A DNA stretch of 64,000 nt from the NCBI RefSeq assembly GCF_001458595.1, contig NZ_LN890328.1, positions 469,791 through 533,790 of the forward strand, in the 5' to 3' direction. The notes below the pieces were generated by a model. That model ran no database searches. It was not told the origin of the DNA and saw only the letters and a list, made by a program, of their open reading frames with translations. The translations under genes and the position numbers were made by a program. The DNA is from Clostridium neonatale (GTDB taxonomy: Bacteria; Bacillota; Clostridia; Clostridiales; Clostridiaceae). Positions 21,504 through 29,700 of the stretch are shown here, piece after piece (position 1 is the stretch's first letter; the number at the start of each line of letters is the position of its first letter).

Positions 21504-22005
21504 CTCAAAATATGGTGCAACAGAAGTATGTGCTAAGAAAATTTCGGATAATATAAAAGGTGAAAGTGAAATAGTAAATATTAAAGAAAATAATAATATT
21601 AATTTAGGGGAATATGATAAAATAGTTATTGGAACATCAGTATATGCAGGTAATATTGATAAAAGAATAAAAGATTTTTGTTCAAAAAATGAAGAGATAT
21701 TAAAATCTAAAGTATTTGGAATTTTCATAAGCTGCATGAATGGAAGCGATTTGACAAAGTATGTAACAAGTGCTTTTTAAGCAGAAGTGATGTCTAAAGC
21801 TGTTATTATAAAAGATGTTGGTGGAATGTTTAATTTTGATAAAATGAATTTTTTTGAAAAATTTATAATAAAGAAAATAACTAAATCAATTAATATGAAA
21901 GATAATTCAAGCAATAAGATTGATGGAAAGAATAATAGCAATATGATAAATGATAATAATATTAAAGAATTTTGTGATTCAATAAATGAAATGAAGGTAA
22001 AATAA
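21481..22005 (+). pseudogene. Flavodoxin-like protein interrupted by one in-frame TAA
   Basis: The first part (MKIAVIYSSKYGATEVCAKKI) is a flavodoxin fold with the FMN phosphate loop SSKYGAT and GTSVYAGNIDKRI, as in the HemG/flavodoxin_5 group. TAA at 21778-21780 stops it at 99 residues. The same frame goes on from 21781 with AEVMSKAVIIKDVGGMFNFD and MNFFEKFIIKKI, which is typical of the second half of this family, to 22005. The full length would be about 174 residues. It is coupled to the MarR-like pseudogene, which has the same kind of lesion. Confidence 0.78.
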
Positions 22006-22050
22006 ATATTTAAGGTACAGGAAGCTACTTTTCCTGTACCTTAAATATTT
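22004..22050. terminator. Bidirectional terminator between convergent genes
   Basis: A 20-bp perfect stem (22004-22023 with 22031-22050), 7-nt loop. It overlaps the 3' end of the convergent MBL-fold gene. Confidence 0.85.
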
Positions 22051-22852
22051 ATAGTTCTATTACATCTAAATCATCTGGAACATAGATCTTACCAGAAAAT
22101 TCTTCTTGTCCTTCTTTAATATAAAGCTCTTTTCTCATATCTAAATTTTTATCTTCAGTATGATATAAGATAACATTTTTCACATGTAAATCAGACGCAT
22201 TCTTACAAGCATCTTTTGCAGTTGCATGATGTTTTTCATATGGTTTAAATACATCTTTTTGAGAATAAAGACAGAAAGCTTCATGAAATAAATAATCTAC
22301 ATTTTCTGAATATCCTCTCAATTCTTCTCTATAGGGCTCATCGCCTAGAAAGGTTAAAGTTTTACCATTTTCTAAGATTGTTGTAAAGCCATGTTGAAGT
22401 TCTTTGGTGCTATGTATATCGAAGAATGTTGTCTTTCTTCCAAGAATATATGTTTCATAACTATCTTCTATTTCGTTAAAAATAATTTTGTCATTAAAAA
22501 GTTTTAAAAACTTTTTTTGAAGAACAAAAGAACATATAGATTGAATTGCCTCAATAGATTTTTTATGACAATAAATATTTAAGTTTCCTGTATAGTTATT
22601 ATTTAAAATATGTTGAGCTACAGCTCTAATAATCCAAACACTACCTAATATATGATCATTATGATTATGTGAAATAAACATATTATGTATTTGATTTATT
22701 TTTATGTTTGATTTTTCTAAATTAGTTAGTATTGTATTTCCACCGCCTGCATCTATAAGAAAATGTTCATCATCATTAGAAATTGTAAAGCATGTATTAT
22801 AACATTTTGTTACCATTGCAGAGCCAGTACCAAGTATTGTTAATGCTTCCAT
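22049..22852 (-). CDS. MBL-fold metallohydrolase, RNase Z-like
   Basis: 267 residues starting MEALTILGTGSAMVTKCYNT. The metallo-beta-lactamase motif HNHNDH near residue 62 supplies zinc ligands, DAGGG precedes it, FLGDEPY near 170 and FHEAFC near 190 follow, and ILYHTED near 235 holds the last histidine. The layout matches RNase Z/arylsulfatase-like hydrolases, but the protein is shorter than tRNase Z and lacks a recognisable exosite arm, so its substrate is open. GGAGG lies upstream of the ATG. Confidence 0.82.
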   Translation of the reverse strand: MEALTILGTGSAMVTKCYNTCFTISNDDEHFLIDAGGGNTILTNLEKSNIKINQIHNMFISHNHNDHILGSVWIIRAVAQHILNNNYTGNLNIYCHKKSIEAIQSICSFVLQKKFLKLFNDKIIFNEIEDSYETYILGRKTTFFDIHSTKELQHGFTTILENGKTLTFLGDEPYREELRGYSENVDYLFHEAFCLYSQKDVFKPYEKHHATAKDACKNASDLHVKNVILYHTEDKNLDMRKELYIKEGQEEFSGKIYVPDDLDVIEL

Positions 22853-22976
22853 AACGTCCTCCTTGTATAAATGTGTTTATAATATAAATAATTTAAAATT
22901 ATTTATATTATAACAATATAAATAATAGTAAAACAAGCTAATATAAATTTATTTTTTATAGAATCGTTTACTTATA

Positions 22977-23021
22977 TTTACTAGTGAATAATAATATATT
23001 ATACTAGTGTATATACACTAG
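22977..23021 (+). promoter_or_regulatory. Promoter and palindromic operator of the ECF S-component gene
   Basis: TTTACT (22977-22982), 17-nt spacer, TATACT (23000-23005). A perfect 18-bp palindrome CTAGTGTATATACACTAG (23004-23021) starts inside the -10 box, and ACTAGTG is repeated within the -35 region at 22980. This is the layout of a repressor site, probably for a vitamin-responsive regulator. Confidence 0.6.
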
Positions 23022-23039
23022 CGTTAAGGAGGATAAAAA

Positions 23040-23573
23040 ATGAATAATAGAATTAAAGAAATGACTTATGCAGGGTTACTCACTGCACTTGCAATTATTA
23101 TTCCTATTCAATTTGGATTTTTGAAAATTTATATTCCACCATTTTCAGCAACATTAACTGCGCATGTACCAATGATGCTTTCTATGTTTATTTCACCATT
23201 TGCAGCCATTGTAGTTGGAATTGGTTCAACCCTAGGTTTTCTTATATCAGGGATGCCAATGCCAGTAGTAGCTAGGGCAGCAACACATATTGTTGTGGGA
23301 TATATTGGAGCAAAAATAATAATGCAAAATAAAAGCTATGTTAAAGCAGCGGCGATAACTGCACCGATACATGGAATTTTAGAAGCTGTAGTTGTAATTC
23401 CTTTTGTTGGTTTTAACTTATATCAGTTATTAATTGTTACAGCTGTAGGTGGATTTTTACATCATTGTGTTGATAGTATAATTGCTTATGGAATAGTTAA
23501 AGCAGTTGCAAAATCTAAGAAAAAAGATATATATAATGTTTTTGGACAATTTAATGTGTCTAAGACAGCATAA
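23040..23573 (+). CDS. ECF transporter S component (substrate unknown, niacin-type possible)
   Basis: 177 residues with five to six membrane helices and the AxxxA-like N-terminal helix (MTYAGLLTALAIIIPIQ) that docks on EcfT. PPFSATLTAHVPMMLSMFIS and the following small-residue-rich loop resemble NiaX-like S components, but substrate cannot be read with confidence. No ATPase or EcfT gene is nearby, so it must use a shared energising module. A perfect palindromic operator covers its promoter. Confidence 0.75.
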   Translation: MNNRIKEMTYAGLLTALAIIIPIQFGFLKIYIPPFSATLTAHVPMMLSMFISPFAAIVVGIGSTLGFLISGMPMPVVARAATHIVVGYIGAKIIMQNKSYVKAAAITAPIHGILEAVVVIPFVGFNLYQLLIVTAVGGFLHHCVDSIIAYGIVKAVAKSKKKDIYNVFGQFNVSKTA

Positions 23574-23593
23574 AATATGGAATTTTTGAGAAC

Positions 23594-23653
23594 GAATAAG
23601 CCTTATAAAGTAGATAATAAAGAATAAGTCTATTTTATAAGGTATTCTTTTTT
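23594..23653 (+). terminator. Intrinsic terminator after the ECF S-component gene
   Basis: A 19-bp stem with a 2-nt bulge (23594-23614 with 23629-23647), followed by a T-rich tail. Confidence 0.75.
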
Positions 23654-23777
23654 ATAAAGATAGATAACATTAAATATAGATTTAAGTTAAAAAGTAAATT
23701 ATTTAACAAATATATAGACAAAATAAATATATATCATATAATAAGTTTAGAAACAGTAAAAATATGAGGTGAAATTG

Positions 23778-24023
23778 ATGGAAGAAAAAGAAATAATGTC
23801 TTTTAGAGATGAAGAAGGAAATAAAGTCGATTTTGAAGCTATAGCTAAAATATATTTAGATGAACAAGGATATTTATTATTATCTCCACTTGAAGAAGGT
23901 AATGATGATATGTTTGCATTTAGAATAGATATTAATGAAGATGGCAAAGAAGAATTGAATTTTGTTGAAGATAATAAAGAATTTGAAGCTGTTAAAAAGG
24001 AATATAAAAAGTTATTATATTAG
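23778..24023 (+). CDS. DUF1292-family small acidic protein
   Basis: 81 residues, strongly acidic. [39 protein letters not shown] and [18 protein letters not shown] match the DUF1292 pattern (an acidic beta-sheet protein, often near alaS/yrrK in Firmicutes). The ATG at 23778 follows GAGGTG by 6 nt; the GTG at 23769 overlaps that site. The function of DUF1292 is unknown. A further acidic protein follows 21 nt later. Confidence 0.75.
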   Translation: MEEKEIMSFRDEEGNKVDFEAIAKIYLDEQGYLLLSPLEEGNDDMFAFRIDINEDGKEELNFVEDNKEFEAVKKEYKKLLY

Positions 24024-24044
24024 ATACAAAGAGGTGGAATTTTA

Positions 24045-24443
24045 ATGGATATTACTGAAATAATAACTTATTTAGAGGAAAATGGATTAGGCGAAGTTGA
24101 AGAAATAAAAAAGGTTAAGGGTGCAGTAATAATAAAGTTTTATTATGATTTTGATAATGATGAGTTAGCTGCTGCGAGAAGTTATGCTAATGATGAAAGC
24201 GACTTTGAAGCAGAAAGTGATGAATGGTATAGTGAATACTATATTCCTTACTTGAAGGATATCGCTATTGATAATGTTGAAGGAATATGTGAAGATATGA
24301 TTGATGAATATGAAGTGGGATGCAAATGTAAAAATGTAGGAATACAAAAAGGAAATGGAGAATACTTTGAATTTATTGCTATAATTTCAGAGGTTTTAGA
24401 AGACTCAGAGTTAGAAGATATATTAAATGAATACCGTGATTAA
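24045..24443 (+). CDS. Acidic hypothetical protein downstream of the DUF1292 gene
   Basis: 132 residues with many Asp and Glu. It starts MDITEIITYLEENGLGEVEE and contains YYDFDNDELAAARSYANDES and EYEVGCKCKNVGIQKGNG. I do not recognise a family. AGAGGTGG precedes the ATG. Spacing and shared acidic character suggest it is co-transcribed with the DUF1292 gene. No membrane segment or catalytic motif is visible. Confidence 0.7.
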   Translation: MDITEIITYLEENGLGEVEEIKKVKGAVIIKFYYDFDNDELAAARSYANDESDFEAESDEWYSEYYIPYLKDIAIDNVEGICEDMIDEYEVGCKCKNVGIQKGNGEYFEFIAIISEVLEDSELEDILNEYRD

Positions 24444-24457
24444 TAATTAAATAATAC

Positions 24458-24485
24458 GAATTTAATACAATTTATTATTAAATTC
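24458..24485 (+). terminator. Possible terminator after the acidic protein gene
   Basis: A 10-bp AT-rich stem (GAATTTAATA with TATTAAATTC) with an 8-nt loop, 15 nt after the stop. There is no proper T run, so this is tentative. Confidence 0.35.
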
Positions 24486-24527
24486 ATATTTAGTTATAGT
24501 TGTTTATAATATGACATTAATATACAC

Positions 24528-24555
24528 TTGAAATAATATACTAGTATGATATAAT
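24528..24555 (+). promoter_or_regulatory. Promoter of the 6S RNA gene
   Basis: TTGAAA (24528-24533), 16-nt spacer, TATAAT (24550-24555), 6-7 nt before the predicted 5' end of 6S RNA. Confidence 0.7.
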
Positions 24556-24561
24556 TAACTC

Positions 24562-24764
24562 ATAGAATTCCTGAGATGTGCGTAAAACTTATCATATTCA
24601 ACCTACATGACATTATCGGGATTTGCAAAATGCTTTGAAATGTCGGACTTCATTTATTCACTTAATGTGACAGAAGATGACAGGAAGAAGTTGAGCTTAA
24701 CCCACCTGCGAGGCGCAGGTATTGAATATATAAGTAAACGGCATGTTGGGAATCATAGAATGTA
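24562..24764 (+). ncRNA. ssrS: 6S RNA
   Basis: About 200 nt with no open frame between a sigma-A promoter and a terminator. The 5' end AATTCCTGAGATGTGCG and 3' end CGGCATGTTGGGAATC correspond to the conserved closing stem of 6S RNA (compare CUGAGAUGU and GGCAUCUCGG in E. coli). A small hairpin ACCTGCG-AGG-CGCAGGT sits on the 3' side of the centre. 6S RNA mimics an open promoter and sequesters RNA polymerase holoenzyme in stationary phase. The exact ends are estimates. Confidence 0.8.
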
Positions 24765-24767
24765 ATT

Positions 24768-24798
24768 AACACCTCAGTTAATGAGGTGTTTTTATTTT
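24768..24798 (+). terminator. Intrinsic terminator of 6S RNA
   Basis: A 9-bp stem AACACCTCA/TGAGGTGTT with a 5-nt loop and a T5 tail. Confidence 0.85.
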
Positions 24799-24888
24799 AG
24801 AAAATTATATTATTATAAATGTAATTTTAAGCAAATATATTATTTTTTTAAATAAGAATTTTTTAATTTTAGAAGAAGCTTAGAATAG

Positions 24889-25119
24889 CTAGGCAATTAA
24901 GGTTTTTTTACATGATGTTTTTTTACATGATGTTTTTTTATCCTCTTGAAAGTATTTATCAGATATCATCTTTTGACGTAGAACTATATACTTGTCTAAA
25001 TTTTGAGAAAGATAAATCATGAACTTCTTTCTAGGAGAAAAAAATAAAAGTAAAAAATTTAATAGGTTTTTCCTAATAAAAATTCTGTATCCAATTAATA
25101 AATTATATATTGCTTTCAT
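24889..25119 (-). CDS. Small protein with a Spo0E-like motif
   Basis: 76 residues. YLSQNLDKYIVLRQK (about 37-51) resembles the LSxxLDxxI core of the Spo0E family of aspartyl-phosphate phosphatases, which dephosphorylate Spo0A~P and delay sporulation. The N-terminal part is longer and more hydrophobic (NLLNFLLLFFSPRKKF) than usual, so the match is partial. The C-terminus KKTSCKKTSCKK comes from a 15-bp DNA repeat. The ribosome site is a run of eight G, 5 nt before the ATG. It could alternatively be a small membrane protein unrelated to Spo0E. Confidence 0.5.
   Translation of the reverse strand: MKAIYNLLIGYRIFIRKNLLNFLLLFFSPRKKFMIYLSQNLDKYIVLRQKMISDKYFQEDKKTSCKKTSCKKTLIA
24903..24940. repeat. 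15-bp tandem repeat inside the 3' end of the Spo0E-like gene
   Basis: TTTTTTTACATGATG occurs twice, followed by another T7A. It is in frame and creates the repeated peptide KKTSC. Confidence 0.7.
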
Positions 25120-25336
25120 AATTACCCCCCCCTTGCGAACTTTATAGGTTAATTATAATAAAAAGAGAAATATTTGTAAAAAGAATTCGTTATACAAATA
25201 TTGACATTAAAAACTAAGAACATACTAAATAATATCAAAAAACATATATAAAAGCCTATTTCACGCTAACAAATTACAATATTTCCATTTAATTACAATT
25301 AAAGCGTCCGACTATATATTACAATAAAAAATCTAA

Positions 25337-25345
25337 TTTGTCGAA
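25337..25345 (+). promoter_or_regulatory. Possible Spo0A box
   Basis: TTTGTCGAA matches the TGTCGAA core bound by phosphorylated Spo0A. It is about 70 nt before the DUF896 gene and about 220 nt before the divergent Spo0E-like gene. A 7-mer of this kind also occurs by chance. Confidence 0.35.
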
Positions 25346-25415
25346 AAAAATTATTTCAAAAGTAATAATTAAAATGCTAAAATTAATGATAGATAAACTG
25401 AAAGGATGAAATCAT

Positions 25416-25601
25416 ATGGATATAAATAATATGAAGATTGAAGAGGTTGTTGAAAAGATTAATTCACTGTATAGAATTAGTCAAGAAAGGGAATTAACAC
25501 AAGAAGAAAAAGAAATACAAGGACAATTAAGACAAAGATATATAAATAATGTTAAAAGAAATTTCAGAGCACAATTAGAAAACATAGAATTAAAAAAGTA
25601 A
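25416..25601 (+). CDS. DUF896 (YnzC/SosA-like) small protein
   Basis: 61 residues: VVEKINSLYRISQERELTQEEKEIQGQLRQRYINNVKRN fits the DUF896 pattern of two helices around LTxEEKxEQxxLRxxY. Members of this family in Bacillus are SOS-linked (ynzC next to lexA), but here it precedes hprK by 15 nt, so expression with HPr kinase is likely. Function is not known. AAAGGATG precedes the ATG. Confidence 0.82.
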   Translation: MDINNMKIEEVVEKINSLYRISQERELTQEEKEIQGQLRQRYINNVKRNFRAQLENIELKK

Positions 25602-25616
25602 AAGGGTGATGATATT

Positions 25617-26528
25617 TTGGCAGTTTCAGTAAAAAAACTAATTGATGACCTTGAGTTAGAAGTCTTGGCAGAGGGGAAAGAAGATATTGAAATATCGGTA
25701 AACGATATAAACAGACCAGGATTACAATTAGCAGGGTTTTATAACTATTTTGCACCAGAAAGAATTCAAGTTATAGGTAAAGCTGAGTGGAGCTTTCTAG
25801 ATGATATGCAAATTGAGGTAAGAAAGAAAAGAGTAAAAAAATATTTTAGCTTTGATATAAGCTGTTTAATAATAACAAGGGGATTAGAACCGCATCCTGA
25901 ATTTATTAGTGAAGCAAAGAAGCATAAAATATGGGTACTTAGAAGTAAGCTTGTAACTACTAATTTCATTAGTAAGACTACAATTTACCTTTCTGATAAG
26001 CTTGCTCCAGAGACACGTTTACATGGAGTCCTTGTAGATGTTTCAGGAATTGGGATATTAATTACTGGAGAAAGTGGAATTGGAAAGAGTGAAACGGCAT
26101 TAGAACTAATAAAAAGAGGGCATAGACTTGTTACAGATGATGCTGTTGATATAAAAGAGATTGATGGTGATTTAATTGGCACATCACCTAAGATTACAGT
26201 GGGTATGTTAGAAGTAAGGGGAATAGGGATAATAGATGTGACTCAATTATATGGATTAAGCTCAGTTGTTCAAAAGAAGGAAATAAAATTAGTTATGCAT
26301 TTTGAACATTGGAGAGATGATAATGATTATGACAGATTGGGTATAGATGAAAATTATATGGATATATTAGGAGTAAAGGTTAAAAAACTTATTGTTCCAG
26401 TAATACCAGGTAGAAATATTGCAGTTATCATTGAAGCAGCAGCAGTTAACTATAGATATTCACTAATGTCTCAAATTACACCAGTAGATGTTATTGAAAA
26501 TAGAATGAATACTATTAGTGATTTATAG
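25617..26528 (+). CDS. hprK: HPr(Ser) kinase/phosphorylase
   Basis: 303 residues. The N-terminal domain (1-130) is followed by a P-loop GESGIGKSE near residue 150, DDAVDIKE near 175 and the C-terminal signature LEVRGIGIIDVTQLYG near 200. It phosphorylates and dephosphorylates Ser46 of HPr and thereby controls CcpA-dependent catabolite repression. The TTG start after AAGGGTGATG is chosen because homologues begin MxVSVKKLI. It lies directly behind the DUF896 gene. Confidence 0.95.
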   Translation: MAVSVKKLIDDLELEVLAEGKEDIEISVNDINRPGLQLAGFYNYFAPERIQVIGKAEWSFLDDMQIEVRKKRVKKYFSFDISCLIITRGLEPHPEFISEAKKHKIWVLRSKLVTTNFISKTTIYLSDKLAPETRLHGVLVDVSGIGILITGESGIGKSETALELIKRGHRLVTDDAVDIKEIDGDLIGTSPKITVGMLEVRGIGIIDVTQLYGLSSVVQKKEIKLVMHFEHWRDDNDYDRLGIDENYMDILGVKVKKLIVPVIPGRNIAVIIEAAAVNYRYSLMSQITPVDVIENRMNTISDL

Positions 26529-26672
26529 TAGTATAATAAATATATAAGTATATAAGTTCCAATAAAGTTACTTCATATGAACATGTATCCTTTTGATTTA
26601 GGGCAGATTTTAATGAAGATCTTAATTAGAACATATATATTAAACTAATATTATAAGGAGTTGACATAAGTT

Positions 26673-28061
26673 ATGAATAACAAATCAAAAAAGAATGCAT
26701 GGGTTAAGTATGATGATGAGAAAGTGAAAGAAATATTTAGCTTTAGTGATAAATATAAATCTTTTATTTCTACATGTAAAACAGAAAGAGAATGTGTTAA
26801 GGAGTCAATAAGGCTTGCAGAAAGTGTTGGATATAGAAATTTAGAAGATATAATTAAAAATAATGAAACTTTAAAATGTGGAGATAAGGTATATGCAAAT
26901 AATAAAGATAAAAATATTGCCTTATTTGTTATTGGAAGCGAACCAATAGAAAAAGGATTAAAAATATTAGGAGCACATATAGATTCTCCAAGATTAGATT
27001 TAAAACAAAATCCTTTATATGAAGAAGGAGAGTTGGCATTATTAGATACTCATTATTATGGCGGAATAAAGAAATATCAATGGGTTACACTTCCATTAGC
27101 ACTTCATGGGGTTGTTGCTAAAAAGGATGGCACTTTAATAGATATATGTATAGGAGAAGATGAAAATGATCCTGTAGTTGGAATATCAGATCTTTTAGTG
27201 CATTTAGCAGGAGAGCAAATGGGAAAAAAGGCTGATAAAGTTGTTGAAGGTGAAGATTTAAATGTGCTTGTTGGAAGTATTCCATTAAAAGAAGATGAAA
27301 AAGAAGCTGTAAAAGCAAATATATTAAAAATATTAAAAGAAAAGTATGATTTTGAAGAAGAAGACTTTTTATCAGCTGAAATAGAAATAGTTCCAGCAGG
27401 TAAGGCTAGAGATTATGGATTAGATAGAAGTATGATCATGGGATATGGTCATGATGATAGAGTATGTGCTTACACATCTCTTGCTGCCATGTTAGATATT
27501 GAAAATGTTGATAAGACTTGTTGTACTCTTTTAGTTGATAAAGAAGAAGTTGGAAGTAATGGAGCAACTGGTATGCATTCAAAATTCTTTGAAAACATAG
27601 TTGCTGAATTAATAGATAGAGTAGAAGGATATAATGACTTAAAATTAAGAAGATGTCTTACAAATTCTAAAATGCTTTCATCTGATGTAAGTGCTGCCTT
27701 TGATCCAAACTATCCAAGTGTAATGGAAAAGAAGAATAGTGCATATTTTGGTCATGGAATTGTATTTAACAAGTATACTGGTGCGAGAGGAAAATCAGGA
27801 TGTAATGATGCTAATGCTGAATATATGGCAGAGCTTAGAAGTATAATGGAAAAACATGATGTAAGCTTCCAAACTGCTGAATTAGGTAAAGTAGATGCTG
27901 GTGGTGGTGGAACTATTGCATATATTCTAGCAAATTATAATATGGAAGTTATAGATTCTGGTGTAGCAGTTCAAAACATGCATTCTCCATGGGAAATTGT
28001 TAGTAAAGTAGATGTTTATGAAACAATGAAGGGATATAGAGCATTCTTAAAAGAAGCATAA
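26673..28061 (+). CDS. M18-family aminopeptidase
   Basis: 462 residues. Zinc ligands and catalytic residues are visible in AHIDSPRLD (about 100), GYGHDDRVC (about 260), DKEEVGSNG (about 290) and the C-terminal NMHSPWEIV (about 437). The opening NAWVKYDDEKVKEIFSFSD is typical of the clostridial/Thermotoga M18 group. It is a cytosolic dodecameric aminopeptidase that removes N-terminal residues in peptide turnover. Monocistronic, with AAGGAG upstream and a bidirectional terminator after. Confidence 0.92.
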   Translation: MNNKSKKNAWVKYDDEKVKEIFSFSDKYKSFISTCKTERECVKESIRLAESVGYRNLEDIIKNNETLKCGDKVYANNKDKNIALFVIGSEPIEKGLKILGAHIDSPRLDLKQNPLYEEGELALLDTHYYGGIKKYQWVTLPLALHGVVAKKDGTLIDICIGEDENDPVVGISDLLVHLAGEQMGKKADKVVEGEDLNVLVGSIPLKEDEKEAVKANILKILKEKYDFEEEDFLSAEIEIVPAGKARDYGLDRSMIMGYGHDDRVCAYTSLAAMLDIENVDKTCCTLLVDKEEVGSNGATGMHSKFFENIVAELIDRVEGYNDLKLRRCLTNSKMLSSDVSAAFDPNYPSVMEKKNSAYFGHGIVFNKYTGARGKSGCNDANAEYMAELRSIMEKHDVSFQTAELGKVDAGGGGTIAYILANYNMEVIDSGVAVQNMHSPWEIVSKVDVYETMKGYRAFLKEA

Positions 28062-28062
28062 A

Positions 28063-28118
28063 ATAATATGAAAAGAACCTAGAAGATTTAATATTCTTTT
28101 AGGTTCTTTTCATATTAT
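28063..28118. terminator. Bidirectional terminator between aminopeptidase and PHP genes
   Basis: A 19-bp perfect stem (28063-28081 with 28100-28118). The hairpin loop has a few further pairs. It overlaps the end of the convergent PHP gene. Confidence 0.8.
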
Positions 28119-28948
28119 AACTTAATTTGTAATTTTTCTAATAAGTTTGATAAATTTTCAGATGAGATCTCCATAGAACCTATATCTCCGTGTCTAGTAT
28201 CATTTTGTATGCCGTGAAAATCAGAACCACAAGAGTTTAACAAATTATATTCTTTAGCTATATTTAAATAATAATTAGTTTCTTCAGTTGTATTTTGATA
28301 ATAAATTGATTCTATACCATCTATATTCATTTTAATAAATTCCTCTATAGGAGTATTTTTTATTAATTTTGGGTGTGCCAAAAAAACTAAAGCATTATAT
28401 TTCTTTAAAAGATTTATTCCATACTCTGTAGATAGCTTTAATGTAGGAACATAAGCCTTAGAATCTTTTCCTATAAATTTATCAAATATTTCATCGTGAC
28501 TATAATCATATCCAGCATCTATTATAGCTTTAGCAATGTGAGGTCTAGCAATTGTATCTTTTGATTCTTTTAATATTTTTTCAAAACTTATTTTTATGTT
28601 AAATTCATCATCTAATTTTTTAGTTATTTTTTGAGCTCTTATAATTCTATGATTTTTTATTTTGTCTAGCTCTTGTATGAAGTTTTGATTATTATAGCTT
28701 TTGTCTTTAAAGTAACCTAATATATGTATGCTTTCATTGTTATATTGAGTAGATAATTCTATTCCAGGAATAAATGAAATATCATATTTTTGACTTTCTA
28801 CCAGGGCTTCATCTAAGCCGGAAACAGTATCATGATCAGTAATTGAAAGATATTTTACATTATTCTTGTAAGCCTTGAAGACAACTTCTTTGGGTGATAA
28901 AACTCCATCAGAAGATGAAGTATGAACATGAAAATCAGCTTTGATCAT
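28115..28948 (-). CDS. PHP-domain phosphoesterase (TrpH/RNase AM-like)
   Basis: 277 residues from the ATG at 28948. The PHP metal-binding motifs are DFHVHTSSSDG (about 4), ITDHDT (about 36), PGIELS (about 60), AHPKL near 192 and CGSDFHG near 245. This set fits the YciV/TrpH group, which hydrolyses 3',5'-bisphosphonucleotides or short 5' ends of RNA. The longer TTG start at 28966 would include the GGAGG ribosome site in the coding region, so I rejected it. Confidence 0.85.
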   Translation of the reverse strand: MIKADFHVHTSSSDGVLSPKEVVFKAYKNNVKYLSITDHDTVSGLDEALVESQKYDISFIPGIELSTQYNNESIHILGYFKDKSYNNQNFIQELDKIKNHRIIRAQKITKKLDDEFNIKISFEKILKESKDTIARPHIAKAIIDAGYDYSHDEIFDKFIGKDSKAYVPTLKLSTEYGINLLKKYNALVFLAHPKLIKNTPIEEFIKMNIDGIESIYYQNTTEETNYYLNIAKEYNLLNSCGSDFHGIQNDTRHGDIGSMEISSENLSNLLEKLQIKL

Positions 28949-29075
28949 TTTTGTATTAACCTCCAAATTTACAGTGATTTTAATAATTAAAAAGAAATTC
29001 TTATTTATAATATAATATCATAATAATAGTTATTTGAAATAGTTTTATAAAAAATACTGTAAATTAAGAAGTTAT

Positions 29076-29558
29076 TTAATTAGACGTAGGTGTATTTTGT
29101 ATATGGCTGCAAAATTCAAATAAGTTATAACCTAATGGTACATTTTCCATAGATATAGAGTCTTCTTCAAAAGTGCCATCCCATGGTGATATAGAAATAT
29201 TTGAAGAGCTAAAAACCTTGATTAGATATTTACTAGTATCATCGAATACTATTTTTATTCTAAAAGGCTCTTTTTCTACAATATAATTATCTAAATAATT
29301 TGTTTCAGTTAATGAACCTATAAAATTTTCGATTATATCATCTTCATCAGAAGATACTTTAATCTCCTTATAAAGATTAGTATCAAAAACGTATAAAGTA
29401 AAAGGATCATTCTCAAGAAGCTTCTTTTTAATCTCACTTGTATAATAATGATTATTAGGTTTTTTAGATAGACTTATGTATTTTGGATCTTGAATAGTAC
29501 AACTACATAGCATTAGTGAAAGAAGTGTGCTAACTGCAAAAAATAAGAATTTTTTCAA
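29076..29558 (-). CDS. Lipoprotein, DUF4883-like
   Basis: 160 residues. The signal peptide has a lipobox LMLCSC with Cys20 as the expected lipidation site. The rest is a small soluble domain (YYTSEIKKKLLENDPFTLYVFD, DIIENFIGSLTETNYLDNYI). It resembles a clostridial lipoprotein family I recall as DUF4883, but I cannot verify this. TTG start after GGGAGG. Exported, function unknown. Confidence 0.65.
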   Translation of the reverse strand: MKKFLFFAVSTLLSLMLCSCTIQDPKYISLSKKPNNHYYTSEIKKKLLENDPFTLYVFDTNLYKEIKVSSDEDDIIENFIGSLTETNYLDNYIVEKEPFRIKIVFDDTSKYLIKVFSSSNISISPWDGTFEEDSISMENVPLGYNLFEFCSHIQNTPTSN

Positions 29559-29700
29559 ACGAATTTCCTCCCATAAAAGTAATACTTATTTTAATTTATT
29601 CAAAAGAGATTTTTTTAGAACTTGTTAAAGTTCAGATATAAGTGATAATTAGGTATTTTGTTTAATAAAAATACAAGGTAAGAATAATTTGGAGGGCACC

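Noticed and set aside
24903..24940. CRISPR-like repeat
   Set aside because: Only two 15-bp direct repeats, without spacers, inside a coding region.
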